From JALOAD01 sp023228995 [NCBI: Candidatus Muiribacterium halophilum] (GTDB lineage: Bacteria > Muiribacteriota > Muiribacteriia > Muiribacteriales), in NCBI GenBank assembly GCA_023228995.1, contig JALOAD010000048.1, positions 1-24,052 of the forward strand: a stretch of 24,052 nt of DNA, read 5' to 3'. A program made the translations under genes and the position numbers. Below the pieces are notes generated by a model. That model saw only the letters and a program-made list of their open reading frames with translations, made no database searches and had not been told where the DNA came from. Positions 8,111 through 15,999 of the stretch are shown here, piece by piece (within the stretch, counting starts at the first letter, position 1; every line of letters starts with the position of its first letter).

Positions 8111-8924
8111 TAGTACCTGTCTTTAACATTCTATTAATATATGATGGAAATCTTATATCAAATATATCTCTTGTTTTTTGTGAATTTTCAACATTGTAAA
8201 AAGTTCCAGTTGCTCTAAAAGCTAATCCTTCAATATAAGCAAGATTTGTTATTTTACCTTCTGATTTTAATGTATTTAATTTATTTGTAAGATCAACATC
8301 ATTCATAGCTTTTACAGGTTCATCCAAGGAATATGCTGTTCTTTTTACAAGAACAGGATAACCAAGCTGATTTGCTAAGTTTTTAGCAGGAGCATAAGCT
8401 GGGTCTGTAACATCAACACTACCCGAAAACGTACCTGTGCTACCTAAAGAACCATGACCATAACCCACAGAATCAACAATTGGATTCATAGCTTCATTTA
8501 TTGGATGCCATGCTGGAAGATAAGAATCTCTTATTTCCCAATCTTCTTTTTTATTTGTAAATGGATTTGGAGGAATTTCTACTAGATAAATCCTTTGAGT
8601 ATTTTCAGCTTCATATATATCATCAGGATAGCCTTTAACTTCTTTACCTGCAAGTTCTCTTTCAAGAGTTTGAAGAGCATTGAATCTTTCTTGAGGAGGT
8701 GTTGAAGGAGTAAATGTTGGTATTATAGGATAATGTCCGTTATCTTTATAATAATTATCAAGAGCATTTCTGATTTTTTGAAGACTTATAATTGTTATAT
8801 CTTCATTTTGTTTTTCATAAATAGATTCACCATAAGGAACAGCAGAATAGGCAAGAAATGAAATGATAGCAGTTACCGCAACTAATTCAATAAGAGTAAA
8901 ACCTTTTTTTGAAATTAGTTTCAT
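8085..8924 (-). CDS. GspG-like prepilin (first of pair)
   Basis: The N-terminus MKLISKKG/FTLIELVAVTAIISFLAY is a textbook prepilin peptidase site with Glu+5. The next part, SLQKIRNALDNYYKDNGHYP, and later YLVEIPPNPFTNKKEDWEI match the GspG major pseudopilin pattern (helix with Y-x-x-x-x-G-x-Y-P, then the IP-x-(D/N)P-(W/F/I)-(G/T) loop). It is longer than typical GspG (279 residues) because of an extended C-terminal region. The ATG at 8924 is preferred over a GTG at 8933, because that GTG overlaps the strong GGAGGTGAT ribosome-binding site, which is eight bases from the ATG. It is the first gene after a strong promoter. No other type II secretion or pilus gene (E, F, D) is in the window, so the assembly machinery must be elsewhere. 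Confidence 0.93.
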   Translation of the reverse strand: MKLISKKGFTLIELVAVTAIISFLAYSAVPYGESIYEKQNEDITIISLQKIRNALDNYYKDNGHYPIIPTFTPSTPPQERFNALQTLERELAGKEVKGYPDDIYEAENTQRIYLVEIPPNPFTNKKEDWEIRDSYLPAWHPINEAMNPIVDSVGYGHGSLGSTGTFSGSVDVTDPAYAPAKNLANQLGYPVLVKRTAYSLDEPVKAMNDVDLTNKLNTLKSEGKITNLAYIEGLAFRATGTFYNVENSQKTRDIFDIRFPSYINRMLKTGTNDKDLSEF

Positions 8925-8932
8925 GCTAATCA

Positions 8933-8937
8933 CCTCC
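8933..8937 (-). promoter_or_regulatory. Strong Shine-Dalgarno site that decides the prepilin start
   Basis: GGAGG on the minus strand, eight bases before the ATG at 8924. It overlaps the upstream in-frame GTG at 8933, which therefore cannot be the start. Confidence 0.85.
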
Positions 8938-8968
8938 GCTTTGACAGTATATACATTACCTTATTATA

Positions 8969-8998
8969 ATTATACCATATAAAAAGAATTCAAGTCAA
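8969..8998 (-). promoter_or_regulatory. Extended -10 promoter of the prepilin operon
   Basis: On the minus strand: TTGACT (8993-8998), an 18-base spacer, then perfect TATAAT (8969-8974) preceded by TGG, an extended -10 element. The predicted start is near 8962, leaving a leader of about 38 bases. This is one of the best promoters in the window, suggesting high expression of the prepilins. Confidence 0.85.
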
Positions 8999-9017
8999 TT
9001 CTACTCTCTTATACAGC

Positions 9018-9050
9018 AAAAAAAAAGCAGGAAATAATTCCTGCTTTTTT
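9018..9050 (-). terminator. Intrinsic terminator after the FN3 lipoprotein gene
   Basis: On the minus strand AAAAAAGCAGGAA, a four-base loop and TTCCTGCTTTTTT form a 13-bp stem (9021-9033 with 9038-9050) whose 3' side runs into nine T. It sits about 30 bases after the stop at 9083 and just before the prepilin promoter, so it insulates the two units. The A/T flanks are symmetrical, so it could also work in the other direction, although no plus-strand gene is present. Confidence 0.93.
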
Positions 9051-9082
9051 ACATATTCAAAACAATAATTTTAAAACACTAA

Positions 9083-11164
9083 CTAATCAACTCTCTCGAT
9101 TTCAATTCTATCTACATATATTGCATGATTATTTCCAAGGCTATTATGTTCTTGATAAGCTGAGAACACAATATATACAGGTTCATAAGCATTCATCAAT
9201 ACATTAGTCCAGAATATATCATCATTAAGTGTTGGAGATGAACTATAAAAATCCTGATGTATCTCTCCACCGAGAACAAATGTATCTGTTCTTGGAAGTA
9301 TCATATATTTACCAACATTATTATCACCAACAATATAAATGTTTATATTGTATTTTCCTGTTGTTTGAGGCATAAATAATAATCTAAACTGATCCTGATA
9401 TCTATACTGAGTATTTATACCAATTCCTGAAGGTGTTGCTGCATTGTAAACAGCTGTTCCATCATTATTCCACCAATAATCATAAGGATAATTTTCTGGA
9501 TTTTCATTAATTGATCCTCTTGGATTAAAATATAATACTTGATAATTTAAAGTTCCAACTGTTTTTGCAGAAGATGATAATGCATAATAACCATTTGCAA
9601 GCTGACCCCATCCACTCATCCAGTTAGCAGTAGCATCTGTAATTCCTCTCACCTGAACAGAAGTTACAAGTGTTTCTGCTTCAAGTATAACTTTTGCCTG
9701 TGTGCCACCTGTTCCTGTATATTTGGAGAATTTTACAAAATATGATCTATTTCCTTGATAACCTGTACCTTCTTGAACAGCTGCAACTTTATAATAATAA
9801 GTATCATCATCCATTATCTTTCTTGGAGAATAATTTACAGTTCCACCAGTAAGATAACTTGAATTAATTGTTGCTTCTGATAAATAAATAAGCTCTCTAA
9901 AAGTTGTTCCATTTTTACTTTCAAATATAGTATAGCCATATCCATTCGCTTTAAACCATGAAAGATTTATCTGATCAAATGAATCAAGTGTTCCTGCGAA
10001 TCCTGAAACTGATGGAATTGAACTCATTCCTGCTTTCAATGGCTGTGATCTATCTCCTGTATTTCCTGAATAATCATAAGCTGCAACTTTATAAAAATAA
10101 TCCACAATATTATTATTATTATCAGTTATATTTTCATCAATCCATGAAGTTGAATTCTGTACAATAGCTATTTGAGTAAAAGGATATAAAGCATCATTGT
10201 ATTTTGAACTTCTATAAATTTTATAACCTTGAACATCTCCAGCAGAATCAGCACCACTTTTTCCATTATCATCAAAAGTTGGAGCTCCCCATGTTACTTT
10301 TCTAGAATTCGGAGAAATATCATTAGGTATTATAACACTCTGAATCTGAGGTGCACCTGGAGCATATCCATTATCATTATAATCGTAACTTATTACAATA
10401 CTTTTGTCTTCAGACTCAAGACCAAGCAATCCAGAACTTGTAACTGCTCTAACTTTATAATAATATCTAGAACCTTCAGCTACTGTTGGGTCATTAAAGA
10501 AAAATGTTGAAGCAGGAACTTTTGCAACTATATCATAACCACCTGATTCACCAATTTTTCTATATATCATATAGGAGTCAATAGGATCATTTGCTTCTGC
10601 TAATTCTGATATGTTTTCAGGTTTATCCCATACCATTGTTATTGAATTGTTGCTTTCTCTTATCAAAACAACTTTAAGAGGTCTATCTGGCATGTGTCCA
10701 GCCGATGTTGTTGCTGAAACCCTAATAGATTGTGCATCTGAAAAAGTTTCTCTTAATAAAGAATCAAATGCTACAACAAAATAAGAATAGTTTTTACCTT
10801 CTTTTATAGTTGTATCATTATCTTCAAAAATAAGTGAATCTTTATCAACGATTCCAATCGGTTTATCTTTAGTATTTCTAAAAATTTTATAACCTATTAT
10901 ATTATCTTTAGGCTCTCCATTAATATTTGAAGATACTTTATTCCATCTAAGGATTATTTTGAACCTCTTCTCATTTGCTCCAGTAAGAGTAGGACTACTA
11001 TATAAGTAAACCGAGCTTACCTGAAGTCCTTGTGGAATATTAGGAGATTCCCCATCATCATACATGGCATAACCTGATATGCCGCTGTCTTTATCTCCAC
11101 ATCCAATTATAATCAGAAGTGCAAGAACAAAGACTGAAAGTAGAAACACATTTTTTTTTGTCAT
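9083..11164 (-). CDS. Fibronectin type III repeat lipoprotein with C-terminal carbohydrate-binding-like domain
   Basis: Predicted surface or periplasmic lipoprotein of 693 residues. The signal sequence MTKKNVFLLSVFVLALLI ends at a lipobox with Cys22. Four FN3-like repeats follow, recognisable by the recurring W-x-x-P/W-x-K strand, G-Y-x-I-Y/F-R and Y-Y-Y-K-V-x-A motifs (roughly residues 40-150, 160-260, 265-380 and 385-485). The last 200 residues start with ILEAETL and end with YVDRIEIE, a pattern like CBM6/CBM35 beta-sandwich carbohydrate-binding modules; the loops are rich in Asn, Tyr and Trp. The track-length start at 11188 is less likely than the ATG at 11164, which has AAAGGAG six bases upstream and starts a normal signal peptide. 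A terminator follows, so this is probably a single-gene unit. Its partner is unknown; adhesion or glycan binding is inference. Confidence 0.85.
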   Translation of the reverse strand: MTKKNVFLLSVFVLALLIIIGCGDKDSGISGYAMYDDGESPNIPQGLQVSSVYLYSSPTLTGANEKRFKIILRWNKVSSNINGEPKDNIIGYKIFRNTKDKPIGIVDKDSLIFEDNDTTIKEGKNYSYFVVAFDSLLRETFSDAQSIRVSATTSAGHMPDRPLKVVLIRESNNSITMVWDKPENISELAEANDPIDSYMIYRKIGESGGYDIVAKVPASTFFFNDPTVAEGSRYYYKVRAVTSSGLLGLESEDKSIVISYDYNDNGYAPGAPQIQSVIIPNDISPNSRKVTWGAPTFDDNGKSGADSAGDVQGYKIYRSSKYNDALYPFTQIAIVQNSTSWIDENITDNNNNIVDYFYKVAAYDYSGNTGDRSQPLKAGMSSIPSVSGFAGTLDSFDQINLSWFKANGYGYTIFESKNGTTFRELIYLSEATINSSYLTGGTVNYSPRKIMDDDTYYYKVAAVQEGTGYQGNRSYFVKFSKYTGTGGTQAKVILEAETLVTSVQVRGITDATANWMSGWGQLANGYYALSSSAKTVGTLNYQVLYFNPRGSINENPENYPYDYWWNNDGTAVYNAATPSGIGINTQYRYQDQFRLLFMPQTTGKYNINIYIVGDNNVGKYMILPRTDTFVLGGEIHQDFYSSSPTLNDDIFWTNVLMNAYEPVYIVFSAYQEHNSLGNNHAIYVDRIEIERVD

Positions 11165-11170
11165 ATTCAA

Positions 11171-11177
11171 CTCCTTT
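11171..11177 (-). promoter_or_regulatory. Shine-Dalgarno site fixing the lipoprotein start
   Basis: AAAGGAG on the minus strand, six bases before the ATG at 11164. The alternative ATG at 11188 lies upstream of it with no comparable site and would add eight residues before the signal peptide. Confidence 0.85.
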
Positions 11178-11323
11178 AAAAGAAACATTTGAGACTTTTT
11201 AGAATTTTCGGAATAAAAGGAGTAAAAATTTAATTTTTTATTTATTTAAGTGATTTATTAGATAATAATGTACAGAAATTTATAGCTATTTGTTTCGATA
11301 AGTTGTTATAAATATAATATAAA

Positions 11324-11770
11324 TTACTCTATATTTTTATGTTTTGTACAACTTACATTTCCATTATCGTCAAGAAAGTAAATTCCATTAAGCGGACAAT
11401 CTGGTTTAACAAATTCATTAGAACTAAGAAATTTTTTGAGTTTAAACATATCTTTAGAATTAAGCGAAAAAATAGTATCTGAATTAACATCATTGTAAAG
11501 TTTGACAGCTTCCGTAAGATATTCGCAGTTTATACTACATTCATTTGCCGATTTATAATCATATCTTATAAGAAAAATATCATAAAAATTGTAAAAACAA
11601 ATAGATATCAATAAAAAACTACCTATAACAGCCAAAAATACACCTAAAAAAACTGAATTAAAAATCTTAACCATACTTTTATCTTTCTTTTTTTGTAAAA
11701 TATAAGAATGACAATAAGGACATTTTATAGCTTTATCATGTATATCACTCTGACAATAAGGACAATTCAT
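11324..11770 (-). CDS. Zinc-ribbon membrane protein with a pilin-like C-terminal head
   Basis: Small protein of 148 residues with three parts. The N-terminal zinc ribbon has CPYC at 3-6 and CPYC at 17-20 on the cytoplasmic side. A single hydrophobic helix follows at about 35-58. The outer domain reads NECSINCEYLTEAVKLYNDV, then KPDCPLNGIYFLDDNGNVSC-TKH near the C-terminus. This last stretch closely resembles the C-terminal head of many prepilin-like proteins (pattern C-P-x-G-G-x-Y ... G-x-V-x-C-S-x-H), where it follows a prepilin helix; here the prepilin cleavage motif is missing and a zinc-ribbon anchor takes its place. The gene lies 16 bases after the HDOD gene and is probably the last of that transcription unit. 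I do not know its function. Confidence 0.75.
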   Translation of the reverse strand: MNCPYCQSDIHDKAIKCPYCHSYILQKKKDKSMVKIFNSVFLGVFLAVIGSFLLISICFYNFYDIFLIRYDYKSANECSINCEYLTEAVKLYNDVNSDTIFSLNSKDMFKLKKFLSSNEFVKPDCPLNGIYFLDDNGNVSCTKHKNIE

Positions 11771-11786
11771 ATTAAATCTACCTTTA

Positions 11787-12641
11787 TCATGTATTTTTTA
11801 TCATATTAAGAAATACTTCTGCTTGATTTATCTTTAATTTTACATCATTATAAATTAAATCGATTTTTTCATCTGAAATATTAAGAAATTCAAATACATC
11901 TGCATCAACTTCAGGAAGTTTACAATCTCCTGAAAAACCAATTTCACTATCTTTTATTATAAAATCAGCAGCATTCACAATAGTACTTAACTCATCAAAT
12001 TTACCTGCAATCATCGGTGAATGATGCATTGCAACTGTTCTAGTTATTAAAGGAGGAAGTTTCCATTTTTCACATATCCAACTTCCTATCTGAGCATGAT
12101 TTATACCATCAAGTATTTTTTCTTCAGCTTCAATAATAAATAACTTCTCATTATTTGCCAAATCGATTATTTTTTTGAACATTTCAGGAAAATACTCAGA
12201 AAGTATAAGTTTACCTATATCATGAAGCTGACCACAAATAAAAGCTTCATCTGGTTTAGGATATTTTATTATTTCAGCCAACATCTTGGAAGTTATTGCA
12301 ACTCCAAGAGAATGTCTCCAGAATTCATTAATATTTATAAGTTTTGTATATCCTAATTTATCAAATACAGTGAGTGAAAGCGCAATGTTTCTAATATCTG
12401 TATATCCTAATATTACAAGTGCATCATTAACTGTTACTATCTTTCTTGGAAATCCATAAAAAGGTGAATTTACAATTTTTAGTATATTAGCAGATAAAGT
12501 AAAATCATTTTTCACAATTTTTGCAACATCCTGAACTGAACTTTTAGGATTAGAAGTAATCTGAAGAAGTTTACTTACAACAGCAGGTAGCATATTCAGA
12601 TTTTTTATCGTTTTAATCTTTTCTAAAAGTTGTATTTTCAA
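11787..12641 (-). CDS. HDOD domain signalling protein
   Basis: Stand-alone HDOD protein (284 residues), a non-canonical HD-superfamily output domain found in bacterial signalling proteins, often tied to motility, type IV pili or cyclic-dinucleotide circuits. Signatures: LPAVVSKLLQI (18-28), NSPFYGFPRKIVTVNDALVI (58-77), FWRHS (107-111), LHDIGKL (139-145), H182 in HAQIG, and HH at 206-207 before SP. The His and Asp positions are well kept, so metal binding is possible, though most HDOD domains have no proven enzyme activity. It starts with TTG, preceded by AAAGGAG eight bases upstream; that site overlaps the last codons of the TPR gene before it, implying coupled translation. No receiver or GGDEF domain is fused to it. 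Confidence 0.93.
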   Translation of the reverse strand: MKIQLLEKIKTIKNLNMLPAVVSKLLQITSNPKSSVQDVAKIVKNDFTLSANILKIVNSPFYGFPRKIVTVNDALVILGYTDIRNIALSLTVFDKLGYTKLININEFWRHSLGVAITSKMLAEIIKYPKPDEAFICGQLHDIGKLILSEYFPEMFKKIIDLANNEKLFIIEAEEKILDGINHAQIGSWICEKWKLPPLITRTVAMHHSPMIAGKFDELSTIVNAADFIIKDSEIGFSGDCKLPEVDADVFEFLNISDEKIDLIYNDVKLKINQAEVFLNMIKNT

Positions 12642-12645
12642 TTAT

Positions 12646-13659
12646 TCAACTCCTTTTTAATTTCTGTATTATTTCAATTTTACCCGAGATTTCGCTCCAT
12701 ACAGGATCGCTTTCTTCTAAAAGTAAAATTGAATCATTATAAAATTTAAATGCAATTGCAACTTTATCTTGCTCCATATATTTATCAGCAATTTTTTCAT
12801 AAACTGTAGCAAGATCTTTTCTTGCTTCAAAATATATTTTTTCAAATTTATTCTCATATTTAGGATTAAAAGGATTATCCTCAGAAAAACCAAATCTATA
12901 ATACAAATCTGTAGCATCTTCAAATTTTTCAATAGCTTTTTCAAGTGTTTTATCGTTGAAATCTTCTTCTTTTAACTTGCATTCAATAACCTTAGATCTA
13001 ACCTTTTTATATAATTTCTCTAGTTCAGATATAGTTTCTTTAGCAAAAGGATCAATAATGCTTGAAGCAAATTCTAATTCTTGAAAAGCTTCATCAAATT
13101 TATTTTTTTCTATAAAGCTTTCAGCTTTTTTAACATAACTTCCAATAAGATAATTTCCAATTTCTTCAAGTTTTGTTTCAAGATCTTTTTTCACTTCCTT
13201 CATATATGTAAGATTTTTTACTATTTCATAAGCTTCTTTTAATTCAACATAAGCTTCTGAGTATTCTTTGGAATTAAGAAAATTTTCTCCAGTTTCAAGG
13301 TTTTTTTGTATTCTTTCAAGTATTTTTTCTTTTTGTATTATTTTTTCAACTTCATCTATTTTTTTTTGCATTTTTTTTCTATCTTCTGAATCTACAGAAA
13401 GCAACATTGCATTATTGAATTCATCAAGTGAATCTATAGGTTCATCTGATTCTAAAAGATTTAATCCATATTGAAAATGTTGTTTAGATAATTCATTTCT
13501 ACATATTTCCAAATTTTGTTCAATTTCTTTTTTATTTTTTCTGTCTTTAATCGAAACTGCACTTAAAGCTTTTTCAAACTCAACTTTTGCCTGTCCATAA
13601 TTTTTTTCATTCATATATTCAACTGCTTTTTCAAAAAAATTCTGATAACTATAAAACAT
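12646..13659 (-). CDS. Cytoplasmic TPR/coiled-coil protein of unknown function
   Basis: A 337-residue, Lys/Glu-rich, nearly all-helical protein with no signal peptide or membrane segment. Repeating helical pairs of TPR type can be seen: FEKAVEYMNEKNYGQAKVEF (9-28), a pair around LLESDEPIDSLDEFNNAM, ENFLNSKEYSEAYVELKEAY, and AESFIEKNKFDEAFQELEFA, with a final TPR-like pair near DKYMEQDKVAIAFKFYNDSI. It is likely a protein-interaction scaffold. The gene has a GGAGG site before its ATG and overlaps the ribosome-binding site of the HDOD gene, so the HDOD protein is the best candidate partner. No named family was recognised. Confidence 0.8.
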   Translation of the reverse strand: MFYSYQNFFEKAVEYMNEKNYGQAKVEFEKALSAVSIKDRKNKKEIEQNLEICRNELSKQHFQYGLNLLESDEPIDSLDEFNNAMLLSVDSEDRKKMQKKIDEVEKIIQKEKILERIQKNLETGENFLNSKEYSEAYVELKEAYEIVKNLTYMKEVKKDLETKLEEIGNYLIGSYVKKAESFIEKNKFDEAFQELEFASSIIDPFAKETISELEKLYKKVRSKVIECKLKEEDFNDKTLEKAIEKFEDATDLYYRFGFSEDNPFNPKYENKFEKIYFEARKDLATVYEKIADKYMEQDKVAIAFKFYNDSILLLEESDPVWSEISGKIEIIQKLKRS

Positions 13660-13669
13660 AAACCCTCCG

Positions 13670-14206
13670 CTATCCTAATATCTTGTATTTTTTTTCAACC
13701 CAGTCAAAAAGTTTCCAGTACTCCTTAGACAATTCATCTTTTTTTATATTTATGAATATATCTGCTCCTTCCTGAAACCTTCTTAATCTGTAATAACTAT
13801 AACTTATAAGCAATTCGAGTTCTTTTCTTTGTTTCGGAAATCTTTTTATTGCTACAGAAGCAAATTCTGATAATTCAGGCCACATCTTTCTAATAAAAAG
13901 AACTAATCCCGCATTATAATATGCATTACTATAATCAGGATTTATTTTAATTGCTTTTTCAAAATAATTATAAGCTTTAGTATAATCTTTTTTCATGAAA
14001 AACACAACACCCAGATTATTGAGTATCATACAATCCTGTTGATTTTTTTCATAAAGTTCTAAAAAAATTTTTTCTGCCTGTTCTATATTTCCATTTTCAA
14101 GAAATTGAGCACCTAGCTCAAAATTTGATTTTGTTTCAGAAAAACTTAATATATAAAAAAATAATAGTATAATACTAAAAAGCCATTTGAAGTCTCTGTA
14201 TCGCAA
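13670..14206 (-). CDS. Small secreted or membrane-anchored TPR protein
   Basis: 178 residues with an N-terminal hydrophobic segment (WLFSIILLFFYILSFS, about 8-23) that is either a signal peptide or an anchor. About four TPR-like units follow, the clearest being MILNNLGVVFFMKKDYTKAY and SNAYYNAGLVLFIRK (about 60-110), with the classic Asn-Leu-Gly and Asn-Pro-Asp signatures. It is probably periplasmic. The start is TTG at 14206, supported by AGAGG six bases upstream; an ATG start was not found at a sensible place. It overlaps the larger TPR gene before it by 32 bases, so the two are translationally coupled and may work as a pair. Confidence 0.8.
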   Translation of the reverse strand: MRYRDFKWLFSIILLFFYILSFSETKSNFELGAQFLENGNIEQAEKIFLELYEKNQQDCMILNNLGVVFFMKKDYTKAYNYFEKAIKINPDYSNAYYNAGLVLFIRKMWPELSEFASVAIKRFPKQRKELELLISYSYYRLRRFQEGADIFINIKKDELSKEYWKLFDWVEKKYKILG

Positions 14207-15659
14207 GTCTTACCTCTTCTTTCTCAATTTTATCAGTTATAGTTTCCATAACATCTCTATAACTATTTATACTTTCTTCAAATCTATTCATCTTAAAGAG
14301 AAGAAAGCTATTTAAATAAAATGCTTCCTTATTATTTCCACCAAGTTCAAAATACTTATCTATATTAATTTTTGCATTTTCAGGATCTTTCATCTGATTA
14401 TACAAAAATGCAACACGAAAATACAATTCCTTAAGTTCAGGTTGCATAATCAAAGCTTCTGAATACTTCATAAGAGCATCAAAATAATTTCTTTCATTTT
14501 GAAATATTTCAGCTTCATCCCATAAATTTTGAAATGTATTAACTTTAATAACAAGTTTTTCTTTTTCATTTTTCTTTTCAAGTATTGATTTTTTCTTATC
14601 TTCTATATTTTTTTTAAGATTTTCAAGTTTATCTTCTGTTTTTTCTTCTCTATATGACATAATCTTGTTTTTTAAATTTTCAAGCTCTTTTCTTTCGTCT
14701 TTTTTGACTATATTTATTCTTACAGGTTCTTTTCTTAAAACATTATTTAACATAGAATTAACCTCATTTGAATAATCAGAATCTGGAAATTCTTTATTTA
14801 ATCTTTTTAAATATACAAGTGCTTCTTCTTTTCTTTCAAGATGAAGAAGAATATCTCCAAGAGAATATAAAGTTTTTTGCAAACTTTTTTTTGAAATATT
14901 ATCTTTAGATAAAATATCTTTATAAACAGAAAAAGCTTTTTTATAATCGCTTATATTATATAGTGAATCAGCATAAATAATATTATCTTCTGAACTTATT
15001 TCAACTTTATTATATATTTTTTCAAAAAAATCTGAACACAATTTAAAATTCTGTTTATAATAATAAATCTTTGCTACTTTAAGTGATGCTTTGTAAATAT
15101 TATCAGAATTTTTACTTTCATTTATTATTTCCTCAAGAAGTTTTAAACTATTTTCATTTTCCATATTTTCTATATAACCTTGAGCCACTTTAAAATTAAC
15201 TTCATCAAGGTCAAATTTTCCTTGTTCAGAATAATATAAAAAGTTTTTCTGTGCTTCATTTATCCAATACGAATCCGGGAAATTTACAATAAAATATTTC
15301 AAACATTCAGCCATTTTCATATAATCTTTTTCAATTTCATATGTTTTTGAAATAAAAAAATAAGCATCTCCAACAAGTGGTGAATCAGAATAATTTGATA
15401 ATACCAGATTAAAATACAATCTAGCTTTTATATTATCGCCAGTTTTAATATAACAATCACCAATAAGAAAACAAGAAGCATCAGCCCAGTTGTTTTCTGG
15501 ATAATCTTCAAGAATTATTTTTAAATGTTCAACTGATTTTTCAAATTTTCCATCATCATATAATTCTACAGCTTTACCATATAATGTTTCAGGTGAAATT
15601 GAATAAATAACATAATTGCAAAATAGCAGGATAATTAAAGTCATCCTTAATATATTCAT
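14175..15659 (-). CDS. Secreted multi-TPR protein (BamD/CpoB-like repeats)
   Basis: 494 residues starting with a signal peptide (MNILRMTLIILLFCNYVIYS). The mature part begins with TPR pairs of the Tol-Pal/BamD type: YGKAVELYDDGKFEKSVEHL, then DASCFLIGDCYIKTGDN, with the recurring D-Y/F-P-D/E spacer after the second helix. There are about seven such units in the first 310 residues, then a long charged coiled coil (about 320-370, rich in Lys and Glu), then further TPRs to the C-terminus. There is no lipobox. It is most likely a periplasmic scaffold. The ATG lies 18 bases after the RNase P RNA with only AAAGG as ribosome-binding site, so its message may be released by RNase P RNA processing. No specific family was recognised. 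Confidence 0.82.
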   Translation of the reverse strand: MNILRMTLIILLFCNYVIYSISPETLYGKAVELYDDGKFEKSVEHLKIILEDYPENNWADASCFLIGDCYIKTGDNIKARLYFNLVLSNYSDSPLVGDAYFFISKTYEIEKDYMKMAECLKYFIVNFPDSYWINEAQKNFLYYSEQGKFDLDEVNFKVAQGYIENMENENSLKLLEEIINESKNSDNIYKASLKVAKIYYYKQNFKLCSDFFEKIYNKVEISSEDNIIYADSLYNISDYKKAFSVYKDILSKDNISKKSLQKTLYSLGDILLHLERKEEALVYLKRLNKEFPDSDYSNEVNSMLNNVLRKEPVRINIVKKDERKELENLKNKIMSYREEKTEDKLENLKKNIEDKKKSILEKKNEKEKLVIKVNTFQNLWDEAEIFQNERNYFDALMKYSEALIMQPELKELYFRVAFLYNQMKDPENAKINIDKYFELGGNNKEAFYLNSFLLFKMNRFEESINSYRDVMETITDKIEKEEVRLAIQRLQMAF

Positions 15660-15677
15660 ATACCTTTACCTTTCGTC

Positions 15678-15999
15678 GGAGAGACTATAAGCCGAATTCT
15701 GTTTAAGTATTCATTAGTCTGAACATATATTCTCATATATGTTTTAGCAACCAACCCGGTGGTTATGGCGGGACCCACCGCCACCCTATTTGGTCTTGCT
15801 GCAGAAGGGGTTTGCCAAGCCATTCAGTTGCCTGAATGCTGGTAAGCTCTTACCTCACCATTTCAACCTTACCTGTAAACAGGCGGTATATTTTCTGTTG
15901 CACTTTCCGTCAGGTTTCCCTGCCCGGGAGTTACCCGGCTTCCTGTCCCAGCAGTTCGGACTTTCCTCAGAATTTAATTCTGCGAATACTTGTCTCTCC
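15678..15999 (-). ncRNA. rnpB: RNase P RNA, bacterial class A
   Basis: Catalytic RNA that trims the 5' leader of pre-tRNAs. On the minus strand the P1 helix pairs GGAGAGAC (15992-15999) with GTCTCTCC (15678-15685). The invariant blocks occur in the right order: GAGGAAAGTCCGAACTG, AGTGCAACAGAAAATATACC, GGTGAGGTAAGAGCTTACC, the L15 loop GGCAAACCCC that contacts the tRNA CCA end, AAGACCAAATAGG, and CAGAATTCGGCTTATAG at the 3' side. The length of about 320 bases is a little shorter than in E. coli. The 5' end lies 26 bases inside the TPM gene, and a TPR gene starts 18 bases after the 3' end. Neither a promoter directly upstream nor a terminator downstream is visible, so maturation from a longer transcript seems needed. 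Confidence 0.96.

Noticed and set aside
11189-11323. Promoter for the FN3 lipoprotein gene
   Set aside because: Several TATAAA-like and TAATAA-like strings occur, but none has a convincing -35 at 16-18 bases; the region is too AT-rich to choose.
12717-12944. Minus-strand 75-codon frame inside the 337-residue TPR protein gene
   Set aside because: It is a shifted frame made open by AT-rich composition; the main frame has clear TPR helices and a good ribosome-binding site.
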